A model generated the notes under the pieces. The model worked only from the letters and a program-made list of their open reading frames with translations, ran no database searches and was not told the DNA's origin. A stretch of 64,000 bases of DNA from Streptomyces sp. CNH099 (GTDB lineage Bacteria; Actinomycetota; Actinomycetes; Streptomycetales; Streptomycetaceae): NCBI GenBank assembly GCA_000514715.1, contig AZWL01000017.1:102385-166384 (forward strand). Reading direction: 5' to 3'. Numbering within the stretch: position 1 is the first letter of the stretch; each line of letters opens with the position of its first letter. This document shows positions 56,654 to 64,000 of the stretch, piece by piece. The position numbers and the translations under genes are program-made.

Positions 56654-56714
56654 CCCCGTAACGCCGCCGCCCCGCCGGTCCACGCACGGGCCGGCCGGGT
56701 GCGGCGTTACGGGG
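56654..56714 (+). terminator. large hairpin after the DUF305 gene
   Basis: CCCCGTAACGCCGC (56654-56667) pairs perfectly over 14 bp with GCGGCGTTACGGGG (56701-56714). The 33-base loop holds a second stem, CCGGTCC / GGGCCGG. It is a probable terminator and marks the edge of the core region. Confidence 0.75.
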
Positions 56715-56850
56715 CGCCGCGCCGAAGCGGCGCACCGGTGAGCGCCCCCCGACGGGAGGTGAACCCGACGGAGCACGCGCCGGGAGAGCGTCTTGCTGAT
56801 CCCCGCGCCGCTGGTGAACAATGAATCGCCCGGCGGTCCGGAGGACCACG

Positions 56851-57204
56851 ATGAACACCTGGCAGCAGGCTCTCAAGCGAGCCGAGAGCGCCCTCGGGCG
56901 GAAGGCTCCTCCCCTCGCCCGTACCGTCCAGGCCGTCGACGCCGCGCTGCGCAAGCCCGAGCTGCGCGCCGCCTTCTACGCCGACCTGGTCAAGCTCGAC
57001 AACGGCAACGACTTCGATGTCTTCCCGGCCGACTGGTGGACTCAGGCCGTGGTCGAGACGGCCGGGGACGACCCGGCGGAGCGGGAGGGCCTGCTGGAGC
57101 TGGCCGACCTGGCGCGCGCCTACGAAGCCCGATCCGACGGGCAGCCGTACGTGCCGCATGAGGAACTGCTGAAGGAACTGGCCCCCGGCGAGGTCGCGGC
57201 GTGA
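56851..57204 (+). CDS. antitoxin-like protein of a RelE/ParE-type module
   Basis: A 117-residue mostly helical protein (TWQQALKRAESALGRKAPPL, VDAALRKPELRAAFYADLVK). It ends in QPYVPHEELLKELAPGEVAA, a C-terminal pattern common in antitoxins that wrap a RelE/ParE toxin. GGAGG lies six bases before the ATG at 56851; an upstream in-frame ATG at 56821 lacks one. Its stop overlaps the GTG of a frameshifted RelE-like toxin (GTGA), the classical toxin-antitoxin arrangement. No DNA-binding motif is obvious. With the toxin broken, the protein may still neutralise relatives elsewhere. Confidence 0.65.
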   Translation: MNTWQQALKRAESALGRKAPPLARTVQAVDAALRKPELRAAFYADLVKLDNGNDFDVFPADWWTQAVVETAGDDPAEREGLLELADLARAYEARSDGQPYVPHEELLKELAPGEVAA

Positions 57205-57408
57205 GCAAGGTCGTGATCCGGAAGGTACGGATCACGTCCTGGACGCGGTGAACCTGCCGGCGAAGGACCCGGAGCCGGCGGGCGCGCACCCCTACGGCAG
57301 CGACACCCACCGAATCCGCGTTGGCCTGTACCGCATCATGCACACGATCAGCAAAGGCAGCCGATGGTGCTGTCCATCGACATCCTGGGCCGCCCGCCGG
57401 TCAGGTAG
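57201..57408 (+). pseudogene. frameshifted RelE/ParE-type toxin
   Basis: Three frames are needed to read it: VSKVVIRKV from GTG 57201, then DHVLDAVNLPAKDPEPAGAH and PYGSDTHRIRVGLYRIMHTI in another frame, then MVLSIDILGRPPVR to the TAG 57406-57408 in a third. Together these match a complete RelE/ParE fold of about 68 residues (PYG...RIRVG.YR, then a final strand). Two frameshifts separate the parts, so no full toxin can be made without recoding. Confidence 0.75.
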
Positions 57409-57940
57409 CGGCGGCGAAACGAGACCGCCCCACGCCAGGCACGGGACGGCACCCTGCACCCCGCCGTGCCCCCGCCCCCGGGCCCGCGCCCTGCGGTGTT
57501 CGTCCGGCAGACGCCCTGCGACCCGCTGTGCCCGGGGCCAGGGTTCGGCCGCGGAGGCAAGCCGGGCCCCGGCGTCCACCCCCCGTTCCGGCCCCGAACC
57601 GCCCCACCGGCCGTCCCCGGATCAATCGACCGTGTGCCTGACGAAGGGTTGCGCCAGCGACACCGACGAACGCGAGACCTGCAGCGGCCTGCTCGCCGCC
57701 AGCATCCACCACTACCGGAGACCAGCGTGAGCGAACCCCCGACCGATCCGGCCGCCAACCGCGCGGTGCGCGGACCCGCGCACGCCGTCACAGCCCAGAG
57801 TGGGATTGCGAGTGCGCGGACGTGGTCCTGCGCTAACCTCTGGGTACACGGTCGAGATTTTGAATCACACCATCGATATCGACATTTACGCAGGTCAAAG
57901 CGGATTTTTGGTGTGCGTAGTCGTGGATATGGAGTCGGGT
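57409..57940. other. intergenic region between the two toxin-antitoxin-like modules
   Basis: About 530 bases. Long plus-strand frames exist (e.g. 57466-58122) but run through the next gene and have no recognisable content. A/T content rises after 57850. A perfect 10-bp palindrome, TCGATATCGA (57873-57882), lies 59 bases before the second antitoxin and may be its operator. Confidence 0.5.
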
Positions 57941-58228
57941 ATGAGAAGCGACGCACCGTGGACCATCGAACGGATCAGCGACGCACTCGGCACCCCCGAC
58001 CTCGTCCAGCGCTTCCTCGGCGAGATCAACACCGCGCAGGCCGATCGGCTTCTCGCAGTCTTCACCAAGTGGGCCGATATCGCGGGCGACCTCGAAGAGG
58101 CATTCGATCCCAACGACCCTGATGTCGCCGCAGCACACCGCGGCGAAGAGCCCCCCGGCGAGTGGATCGACATCACCGACGAGGTGAAGGAAGAAGCTGC
58201 CCGAATCCGCTCACGCGGTGCCGCCTGA
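57941..58228 (+). CDS. second antitoxin-like protein
   Basis: A 95-residue acidic protein. The N-terminus (APWTIERISDALGTPDLVQR, then FLGEINTAQADRLLAVFTKW) is helical. The C-terminus (PPGEWIDITDEVKEEAARIR) resembles toxin-binding tails. GGAG lies six bases before the ATG at 57941. A decayed toxin-like reading frame follows 28 bases downstream. I recognise the arrangement rather than a named family. Lower G+C upstream suggests recent acquisition. Confidence 0.6.
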   Translation: MRSDAPWTIERISDALGTPDLVQRFLGEINTAQADRLLAVFTKWADIAGDLEEAFDPNDPDVAAAHRGEEPPGEWIDITDEVKEEAARIRSRGAA

Positions 58229-58255
58229 CCTGACAGCCTGTATCGAGTGGAATAG

Positions 58256-58503
58256 GCACTCGGCAAGTTGCCCCCGGACAAGACGAAGACCATCTGGGAC
58301 GGCCTACCCCAAGAGCTGAAGGACGAGCTGGACCTCGCTCTCGCCGAGGCATGCGAAGACCCCTGCGGATGCTGCAGACCCAGGAACCCGCGGACCCGGA
58401 CGACGTGAACCGCCTGCTCCTCACCGAGAACCTGATCGTCGCAGTCCTCGTCTTCCGCCCACCCGTAGGCCGAGTCCAAGTACGCTCTATCAGGCGGTAC
58501 TGA
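58256..58503 (+). pseudogene. decayed small toxin-like gene
   Basis: One frame reads LGKLPPDKTKTIWDGLPQEL, KDELDLALAEACEDP. After a frameshift near 58361-58365 the text continues LRMLQTQEPADPDDVNRLLL, TENLIVAVLVFRPPVGRVQV, RSIRRY to the TGA 58501-58503. An in-frame TAG (58253-58255) two codons after a possible GTG (58247) also blocks the start. The joined product of about 82 residues looks like a RelE-superfamily toxin partner of the upstream antitoxin. It is inactive as written. Confidence 0.6.
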
Positions 58504-58520
58504 CGTATTCTCAACCTCTT

Positions 58521-58930
58521 TCATCTCCATGGGTTGTTGAGGACGAGGGCTGCCTTGGCGATGGCGCCGATGCGGCTGGGGCTGATCGTGATGCGCTGGA
58601 GTGCGCGCCAGCGCGCTGCTTGAGTTCGGCGGCGGTTTGTTCGCCCAGGGCGCGGATGCTGCACAGCAGGCAGTTGTGAGTGCGGGTGTCGGCGGCCAGA
58701 GGAGAGACGACGTCCGGGTGCGGACGAAACGGCGTGTGCACGCCGATCCCGGTGCCGGTGTAGCCCACGTCGGTCAGGATGGGCAGGCCGTCGCGAGCGG
58801 CCGGGTAGAGCGCTGGCAGGGCGTGGATGCGGGCGGTGCGGAGGTCAAGGACCGAGCCAGGCTCGACGTCGAAGACCCCCGAGCGGGGTGCCGTTCGGGG
58901 TGGCGAGAAACTGGAAGCAGAATGAGAAAG
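58521..58930 (-). pseudogene. decayed IS5-type DDE transposase, C-terminal part
   Basis: Minus-strand text from three frames joins into a transposase end. CFQFLATPNGTPLG is followed by VFDVEPGSVLDLRTARIHAL, then LTDVGYTGTGIGVHTPFRP and ALGEQTAAELKQR. After an extra CG near 58610 it continues WRALQRITISPSRIG and AKAALVLNNPWR to the stop at 58521-58523. These match the C-terminal half of an actinobacterial DDE transposase that usually ends ALVLNN-W. The N-terminal half is missing and a younger element lies next to it, probably having inserted beside or into it. Confidence 0.75.
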
Positions 58931-58991
58931 GGGCTTTCGGACAAAGTACTTAGAGTCCGTAACGCGATCTTGTGATTCTTGGCTGGTCGCC

Positions 58992-59829
58992 GTGTCTGGT
59001 GTTGCGTGCGTTCGTGGGGGTGTAGGTGACAAGCCGTGGACCGTGGACGACGATGTGTGGGTGCTGACCGAACCGCTGCTGCCGCCGTGGCCGGACCGGT
59101 CGCCGGGGCCTCGCCCGCTGGACGACCGGCGATGCCTGCAGGACATCCTGTTCGTGCTGTACACCGGCGTCACCTGGCAGCAACTCCCGCCGGAGCTCGG
59201 GTCGGCTCCGGCCAGACCTGCTGGCGGCGGCTGAACAGGTGGCACGAGGTCGGAGTCTTCGACCGGTTGCACCGCATACTGCTGGCCGAACTCAACGACG
59301 CCGGGCAGATCGACTGGGCACATGCCTGCATTGACGCCTCCCACGTGAAGGCGAAAAGGGGGCGCAGCGACCGGCCCCTCCCCGGCCGGCCGGGGAGGGG
59401 CCGGGCAGCAAGCACCATCTGATCAGCGGCGGCCATGGCACCCCGTTCACGGTCATCACCACGGCGACCAACGTCAACGAAGTCCCCCAGACCCTGTCCC
59501 TGACCGACGGCATCCCACCGGTGGCCGGCCGCCGCGGCCGACCGCGCAAACGCCCCGACGCGCTCCTGGGCGACAAGGCCTACGACAGCGACCCCAACCG
59601 CCGCGAGTTGCGCAAGCGCCGCATCCAGCCGGTCATCTCCCGCAAGGGCAGCCCCAACACCAAGGGCCTCGGCAAACTGCGCTACGTCGTGGAACAGTCC
59701 TTCGCCCTTCTCCACCAGTTCAAACGACTTGCCGTCCGCTGGGAACGACGCCTCGACCTGCACAATGCCCTGATCTCCCTTGCCTGCGGCCTCATCTGCT
59801 GGCGATGGCTCACATACCACACACCCTGA
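58992..59829 (+). pseudogene. IS427-like transposase with two frame changes
   Basis: The three segments are, first, VDDDVWVLTEPLLPPWPDRS ... TGVTWQQLPPELG in the frame of 58992. The second is SGQTCWRRLNRWHEVGVFDR, then IDWAHACIDASHVKAKRG, in frame -1. The third is GSKHHLISGGHGTPFTVITT, DALLGDKAYDSDPNRRELRK and YVVEQSFALLHQFKRLAVRW in a further -1 frame, to the TGA ending at 59829. Motifs of the DDE domain are present. The first change, near 59203, looks like loss of one T (GGGTCGGC for GGGTTCGGC). The second, between 59350 and 59405, follows AAAAGGGGG and spans a 32-bp palindrome; it could be programmed, as in many IS427 elements, or a mutation. Confidence 0.75.
59372..59403. repeat. 32-bp perfect palindrome inside the transposase
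   Basis: The half-site CGGCCCCTCCCCGGCC is followed directly by its exact complement with no loop. It lies 10 bases after the A4G5 run at the second frame change. It can form a hairpin in RNA or a cruciform in DNA and may stimulate recoding or mark a past insertion. Confidence 0.9.
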
Positions 59830-59995
59830 TCGTGTTACAAGCTCCTACTTCTACAGGGGAGTGCTGCGACCCGGACATAACGGCACGTGTCGCCCCTGCA
59901 CTAGTGGCCCGATCGTGGTGTATAGAGGAACCGTGAACGCAGAGTCTGCTTCCTCGACTACAGTCGTCCTTCCGAGCCGGCCAAGGGAGGGTAGT

Positions 59996-62392
59996 GTGGC
60001 CAACGAGCGCCAGACTGAAGCCATCGTTCGCAGGCATTTCGAACAAGACCCCGTTATCACGAAGACACCTGGTCGAACCCTTCTCATCGAAGAGCAGCAG
60101 AGCGCAGACTTCATCATCCAAAAATCTCTTGCCACCGCCAGTAAGAAAGGTGCCGGTGTAGGGCGCCCCGAGTTTATCATTCGAGACCCGAATGCTCCGC
60201 AGTTTTTGATCGTGGTCGAGTGTAAGGCCCAAGTGGCGAAGCATGAGTCTAACGATCGGGATAGGCCAGCTGAATATGCTGTAGATGGTGTGCTGCACTA
60301 TGCTCGGCATCTTTCTGGTTCCTATGACGTGGTCGCGATTGCCGTTAGTGGGACAAGCGAGAGATCTCTCTGCGTATCTTCCTTCATGTGGCGCAGGGGG
60401 GATTCGCAGTACAATGACTTGCGCGATTCTGCGGGCACCGTAAGCTCCCTCCGTGACTTCGATACACTACGGAACCTCCTCGCCTTTGATTCAGAAGTTA
60501 GGGCGCGGACGCTCGCCGATTTGATGGCATTTAGCCGTGAGCTTCATGACTACATGCGCGACTATGCCAAGGTATCAGAGCTTGAAAAGCCGCTGCTTGT
60601 TGGCGGAATCTTGATGGCGCTTAGGGATAACGCCTTCCGAAATAGTTGGCGCAGCTATACGGATAAAGATCTTGCACGCCAAGTGTACGAAGCCATTAAG
60701 CGTGAGACCGAGAACTCGGATATGAGTTCTTCTAAGCGGCGCGCAATGCTGCAGCCGTTTTCTTTCATTCCCACCCACCCTGAGCTCGGTCGACCGAGCG
60801 GAAATAGAGATTCAGCCGAAACGCCGTTGCGCAGACTGATTTATGACTTGGACTACCAGGTTCGCCCGTTCACAGAGATCTATCAAGACTTCGATGTAGT
60901 CGGGCACTTCTACCGGGAGTTCCTGCGGTATACAGGCGGCGACAAGAAGTCTCTAGGAATCGTTCTCACGCCGAAACACATCACAGATCTATTTGTGCGG
61001 ATCGCCAATGTAAGCCCGCATGACACGGTGCTGGATAATTGCTGCGGCACGGGTGGTTTTCTAATTGCGGCTATGGCTTCAATGTACAAAAAGGCGGGTG
61101 CGAATCCGAAGCTTAGAGACCGGATTAGTCGACACGGGCTTGTGGGAGTCGAACAGCAGCCCACAATGTTCGCCCTTGCCTCGGCCAGCATGATTATGTT
61201 CGGTGATGGAAAGTCGAACATCTACCAAGGGAATTGCTTCGACTCGACCTTGGTCCAACACCTCACAGAGACCTCGCATCAGCGACACAAGCGTGCAAAT
61301 GTAGGGCTTATTAACCCGCCCTTCTCGCAGCGTGGTGAAGGGCTCCACGAGCTCGACTTCGTGATTCAGCTTCTCGACTGTCTGGAACCTGGAGGAACCG
61401 CGGTAGTTGTGGTGCCGGCTTCGATTGCCACGACAATGCGTAGTCCTAAACGGGCCGAGCTGTTGAGCCGACACACGCTTGTGGCCGCTATGTCACTTCC
61501 GGATGAGATTTTCCATCCGGTTGCCGTCATCACCTGCGCGCTAGTTTTGAAGGCTGGCGTACCACACAGTCTGTCTCCAGCACCTACATGGTTTGGATAC
61601 TGGAAGGATGATGGCTTCGTAAAAACAAAAGACCGCGGCCGTCATGACATGTACAATCGCTGGCCCGAGATCAGGGAGTCTTGGATTTCCAGCTTCCATC
61701 GCCGCGCGAACACTCCTGGACATAGCGTGAATCGGTTCGTCACCGCTGCAGACGAGTGGTGTGCTGAGGCATATCTAGAGACCGACGAGAATTCAATCAC
61801 TGGCGAAGAGTTCGCGCGCTCCATTCGAGACTTTGCGGTCTTCCAGGTGACTCAGCGACTGGCCGAGAATGAGGTTCCTCAGGACGCTGAGAGTGAACTT
61901 CGATCGGCTCAATGGAAAGAGTTCCAGATCAATTCACTCTTCGATGTTGTACGCGGGCGGAGAGTGTTGGCTAGAGATTTGCAGCCCGGTAGCACCCCGT
62001 ATGTGCGTGCAATCGCGGGTAGTAACGGTGTGACTGCTTATGCAGATCTTCCTGCGGAGCACCCTGGCGGAACTATTACTGTCGCCGTGAATGGAAACAA
62101 TGTCGCCGAAGCCTATTACCAACCTGATCCGTACTTCGCTTCAGACGATGTGGCTGTACTCGTTCCCAAGTTCGAGATGTCTCGAGAAGTGGGTCTTTTC
62201 GTGGCGACGGCAATCAGGGGTGAAAAGTTCCGTTTCAGTTACGGCAGGAAATGGTTCAGTAATCGAATGAGTGAGTCAACCATTAAACTTCCTGCCGATG
62301 GTGAAGGTGGGCCGGACTGGGGACTTTGCACTCGCTATGTGGCCTCTCTCCCTATGGCTGACGTTGTTAGCGCTGACGAAACGGCCGGGTGA
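59996..62392 (+). CDS. single-chain restriction-modification enzyme (type IIG-like)
   Basis: A 798-residue enzyme with three parts. The N-terminal nuclease domain (about 1-180) has PE at 58-59 and E-C-K at 75-77 (FLIVVECKA), a PD-(D/E)xK arrangement. The N6-adenine methyltransferase has SAM motif I LDNCCGTGGFL (about 346-356) and catalytic NPPF at 440-443. The C-terminal about 150 residues (WKEFQINSLFDVVRGRRVLA, TPYVRAIAGSNGVTAYADLP, then FSYGRKWFSNRMSESTIKLP) form one target-recognition domain as in HsdS. No helicase is present, so cleavage would be of type IIG style. The GTG at 59996 has AGGGAGG five bases upstream. G+C is clearly lower than in the core genes, which indicates transfer. Insertion sequences flank it on both sides. 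Confidence 0.88.
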   Translation: MANERQTEAIVRRHFEQDPVITKTPGRTLLIEEQQSADFIIQKSLATASKKGAGVGRPEFIIRDPNAPQFLIVVECKAQVAKHESNDRDRPAEYAVDGVLHYARHLSGSYDVVAIAVSGTSERSLCVSSFMWRRGDSQYNDLRDSAGTVSSLRDFDTLRNLLAFDSEVRARTLADLMAFSRELHDYMRDYAKVSELEKPLLVGGILMALRDNAFRNSWRSYTDKDLARQVYEAIKRETENSDMSSSKRRAMLQPFSFIPTHPELGRPSGNRDSAETPLRRLIYDLDYQVRPFTEIYQDFDVVGHFYREFLRYTGGDKKSLGIVLTPKHITDLFVRIANVSPHDTVLDNCCGTGGFLIAAMASMYKKAGANPKLRDRISRHGLVGVEQQPTMFALASASMIMFGDGKSNIYQGNCFDSTLVQHLTETSHQRHKRANVGLINPPFSQRGEGLHELDFVIQLLDCLEPGGTAVVVVPASIATTMRSPKRAELLSRHTLVAAMSLPDEIFHPVAVITCALVLKAGVPHSLSPAPTWFGYWKDDGFVKTKDRGRHDMYNRWPEIRESWISSFHRRANTPGHSVNRFVTAADEWCAEAYLETDENSITGEEFARSIRDFAVFQVTQRLAENEVPQDAESELRSAQWKEFQINSLFDVVRGRRVLARDLQPGSTPYVRAIAGSNGVTAYADLPAEHPGGTITVAVNGNNVAEAYYQPDPYFASDDVAVLVPKFEMSREVGLFVATAIRGEKFRFSYGRKWFSNRMSESTIKLPADGEGGPDWGLCTRYVASLPMADVVSADETAG

Positions 62393-62772
62393 TCAAGGGC
62401 AGCGCAGCGGGTTTGGGCGGGAGCTGCTTTGGGTGAGAGATCGGGGGCTCTTTGCGTAGGTGAACTGTGACTTGGCCAAATTTCGTGCTGGGGATCATAG
62501 AAGACCCGAATGGTGTCCCCGGGCACGGCATTGCGGCATCCGCCCAAGTGGCCAGAAGTTTTGACCCCATCCTTGAACCGCAAGGTGCAGTAGGAGCTCT
62601 TGGGAGTGTCTTCCCGAGAAACGACCTTGGCTGTCGTCCACTCGCCACGCTGGCTGAGTTCCTGGTCTTGCTCGGTAAAGATGGACCATATCGACAGCAT
62701 CACCAGCGCGATGAGGTAGGACGATAGGATCCAGCCTTTGGGTGTAGTGCCAACGCCGACGAACCAGATCAT
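62335..62772 (-). CDS. DUF3592-like membrane protein
   Basis: A 145-residue protein. One N-terminal helix (WILSSYLIALVMLSIWSIF) is followed by a small beta domain (TTAKVVSREDTPKSSYCTLR, then GDTIRVFYDPQHEIW) resembling DUF3592. That domain usually has a second helix at the C-terminus, absent here. The last about 45 residues are unlike the family, and the gene overlaps the 3' end of the restriction gene by 58 bases. The original end may therefore have been lost at the junction. No ribosome binding site is seen. It could be a truncated remnant. Confidence 0.5.
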   Translation of the reverse strand: MIWFVGVGTTPKGWILSSYLIALVMLSIWSIFTEQDQELSQRGEWTTAKVVSREDTPKSSYCTLRFKDGVKTSGHLGGCRNAVPGDTIRVFYDPQHEIWPSHSSPTQRAPDLSPKAAPAQTRCAALDHPAVSSALTTSAIGREAT

Positions 62773-62892
62773 GGCGACCCACGAGCAGACCCAAAAGCTT
62801 GCACCATGCGTCGAGCGTTACTGACAATCGCGCCACACCTGGCATGCCGGAGATCATCACCCCCGCACCGGCTGTGGCGAGTGTGGCACCTA

Positions 62893-63998
62893 TTGATCCG
62901 AAACGGTTCGGTTGCTGGGTCGTTGGGTGGGTGTGAGTGATCTGGTGGGGGACGCGCGGCATCTGTCGCCGTCGGCGCAGGAGGCCCTGCGGTTGCGGGC
63001 GGTGGCCGCGTTGGTGGAGGGCCGGGACCGTGAGGACGTAGCGGCTGTCTTCGGGGTGTCGCTGAAGGCGGTCGGCATCTGGTGGGCGAAGTGGCAGGCC
63101 GGAGGGCGGGAGGCGCTGGTCATGCAGCCGCGGGGCAAGCCGGTCGGGGTGCACCAGGTGCTCGGGGAGGCCGAGCAGGCAGCGGTGCGGCAGGCGGTCC
63201 TCGACCACCGCCCCTGTGACGTGGGGCTTTCCGGGCAGTTGTGGACGCGGCGGCTGATCGGTGACCTGATCGCGAAGCTGTATCGGGTGCGGCTGACCGA
63301 ACCGGGAGTGGGCAAGTACCTCAAGCGGTGGGGCCTGTCCTTCCAGCGCCCGGACAAGCGTGCCGTCGAGCAGGACCCCGAGGCCGTGGCGCGCTGGCAT
63401 GAACAGACCTGGCCGAAGATCCGCGCGAAGGCGCAGGCCGAAGGCGGTGAGATCCTCTTCGCCGACCAGGTCGGCATCCGCTCCGACCAGGTCACCGGCC
63501 GCACCTGGGGTGAGAAGGGCAGGACGCCCGTGGTGCGGCGGAGCGGGAACCGGTTCTCGGTGAACGCGATGTCGGCGATCAGTACCAAGGGCCGGATGCA
63601 CTTCATGGTCTTCACCGAGAGCTTCACCGCCGAGGTCATGGTGCGTTTCCTGGAGCGGCTCGCCGGCCACTTCGACCGCAAGGTCCATCTCGTGGTCGAC
63701 GGGCACTCCGCCCACCGTTCCAGGAAGGTCCGCAACTGGCTCGCTGCCCATCCCGACGCTGTCGAGCTGCACTTCCTGCCGCCGTACTCGCCCGAGCTGA
63801 ACCCCGACGAGGTGGTCAACGCCGACCTCAAGCACAGCCTGCCCAAGCAGCACCGGGCCCGCGATAAGGCCGAACTCGCCGCCGGGACCCGCCGCTTCTT
63901 CCGCCGACGGCAGCGTCAGCCGCACATCGTCCGCGGCTACTTCGGTGGCCCACACGTCCGCTACGTCCTGGACGAGAACCCCATCAGTTTCTGATCAA
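62893..63998 (+). mobile_element. IS630-family insertion sequence, complete
   Basis: The termini are TTGATC-C-GAAAC-G-G at 62893 and its inverted partner ending at 63998 (TTGATC-A-GAAAC-T-G). Both are flanked by TA (62891-62892 and 63999-64000), the duplicated target of IS630/Tc1-type elements. The transposase frame inside is intact, so the element may be active. Its right flank coincides with the end of the window. Confidence 0.88.
62933..63994 (+). CDS. IS630-family transposase
   Basis: A 353-residue transposase. The N-terminal paired helix-turn-helix region (LRAVAALVEGRDREDVAAVF, GVSLKAVGIWWAKWQAGG) binds the ends. The DDE domain has the first Asp in ILFADQVGIR, the second in HLVVDGHSAHRS and the Glu or Asp in LPPYSPELNPDEVVNADLKH, the IS630 signature. 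Start GTG 62933 is preferred over upstream TTG codons because homology begins there. It ends four bases inside the right inverted repeat. No frameshift or stop interrupts it. Confidence 0.92.
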   Translation: MSDLVGDARHLSPSAQEALRLRAVAALVEGRDREDVAAVFGVSLKAVGIWWAKWQAGGREALVMQPRGKPVGVHQVLGEAEQAAVRQAVLDHRPCDVGLSGQLWTRRLIGDLIAKLYRVRLTEPGVGKYLKRWGLSFQRPDKRAVEQDPEAVARWHEQTWPKIRAKAQAEGGEILFADQVGIRSDQVTGRTWGEKGRTPVVRRSGNRFSVNAMSAISTKGRMHFMVFTESFTAEVMVRFLERLAGHFDRKVHLVVDGHSAHRSRKVRNWLAAHPDAVELHFLPPYSPELNPDEVVNADLKHSLPKQHRARDKAELAAGTRRFFRRRQRQPHIVRGYFGGPHVRYVLDENPISF

Positions 63999-64000
63999 TA

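Larger units (their letters stand above)
58953..59844 (+). mobile_element. IS5-family (IS427-like) insertion sequence
   Basis: An 892-bp element. The terminal inverted repeats are GAG-N3-GTAAC-N-CGATC at 58953-58969 and its complement GATCG-N-GTTAC-N3-CTC at 59828-59844. It contains one transposase split by two frame changes. Size and termini fit the IS427 subgroup. I could not fix a target duplication. It sits between a decayed transposase and the restriction-modification gene. Confidence 0.75.

Noticed and set aside
57466..58122. 218-codon plus-strand frame across the antitoxin region
   Set aside because: Arg/His/Pro-rich and overlapping the better-supported antitoxin gene in another frame.
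58953..64000. Composite transposon carrying the restriction gene
   Set aside because: The flanking elements belong to different families with different ends, so they cannot form a classical composite transposon.

Overview
The window is high-G+C actinobacterial chromosome and looks like Streptomyces or a close relative. The evidence is strong third-position G/C bias, GTG starts, a leaderless-looking gene, and the order dnaK-grpE-dnaJ-hspR ... clpB ... kynurenine genes ... fba-pyrE, which I recall as a conserved streptomycete core block. Only about 60.0-62.4 kb has visibly lower G+C.

Layout. 0-5.3 kb is a stress cluster: the pore end of a K+ channel gene, two tandem-domain universal stress proteins, a CBS-BON protein, a DUF1918/HTH/flavin-fold protein and a DUF1876 protein. 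5.5-10.0 kb holds a PucR-type regulator, a small secreted protein, and a divergent XRE-type regulator and alcohol dehydrogenase pair. 10.0-10.97 kb is a graveyard of coding remnants, including a tyrosine integrase that has lost most of its active site, abutting tRNA-Gly(CCC). 11-20.5 kb is core: dcd, a Yip1 membrane protein, a large iron-sulfur oxidoreductase, then dnaK-grpE-dnaJ-hspR with two HspR (HAIR) sites.

20.5-28.2 kb is an accessory block between two HspR-controlled loci. It holds a 1095-residue NACHT-LRR protein (a bacterial NLR), a small LuxR-type HTH protein, three tandem paralogous LuxR-HTH regulators, a 52-codon secreted peptide, and a 96-codon protein resembling a Rieske oxygenase fragment without cluster ligands. 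A 16-bp motif (15/16 identical) lies at each end of the regulator cluster. This is the best candidate for an undescribed peptide-sensing or defence system.

28.2-45.9 kb is core again: HAIR-preceded clpB, a YbjN protein, tryptophan-to-anthranilate genes (TDO, kynureninase, probable formamidase), fba, pyrE, an epimerase-like gene, a SRPBCC protein, a membrane spermidine synthase-like protein, DUF2617 and an aminotransferase. 45.9-56.7 kb has two coupled Ser/Thr kinases with PQQ-type propellers, an ABC exporter with a divergent GbsR/MarR-like regulator and a palindromic operator candidate, and a secreted LVIVD protein followed by a DUF305 protein.

56.8-64.0 kb is accessory DNA: two toxin-antitoxin-like modules with intact antitoxins and broken toxins, a decayed IS5-type transposase, an IS5/IS427-type element with two frame changes and a 32-bp perfect palindrome, a low-G+C single-chain restriction-modification enzyme, a DUF3592-like membrane protein, and a complete IS630-family element ending at the last base of the window.
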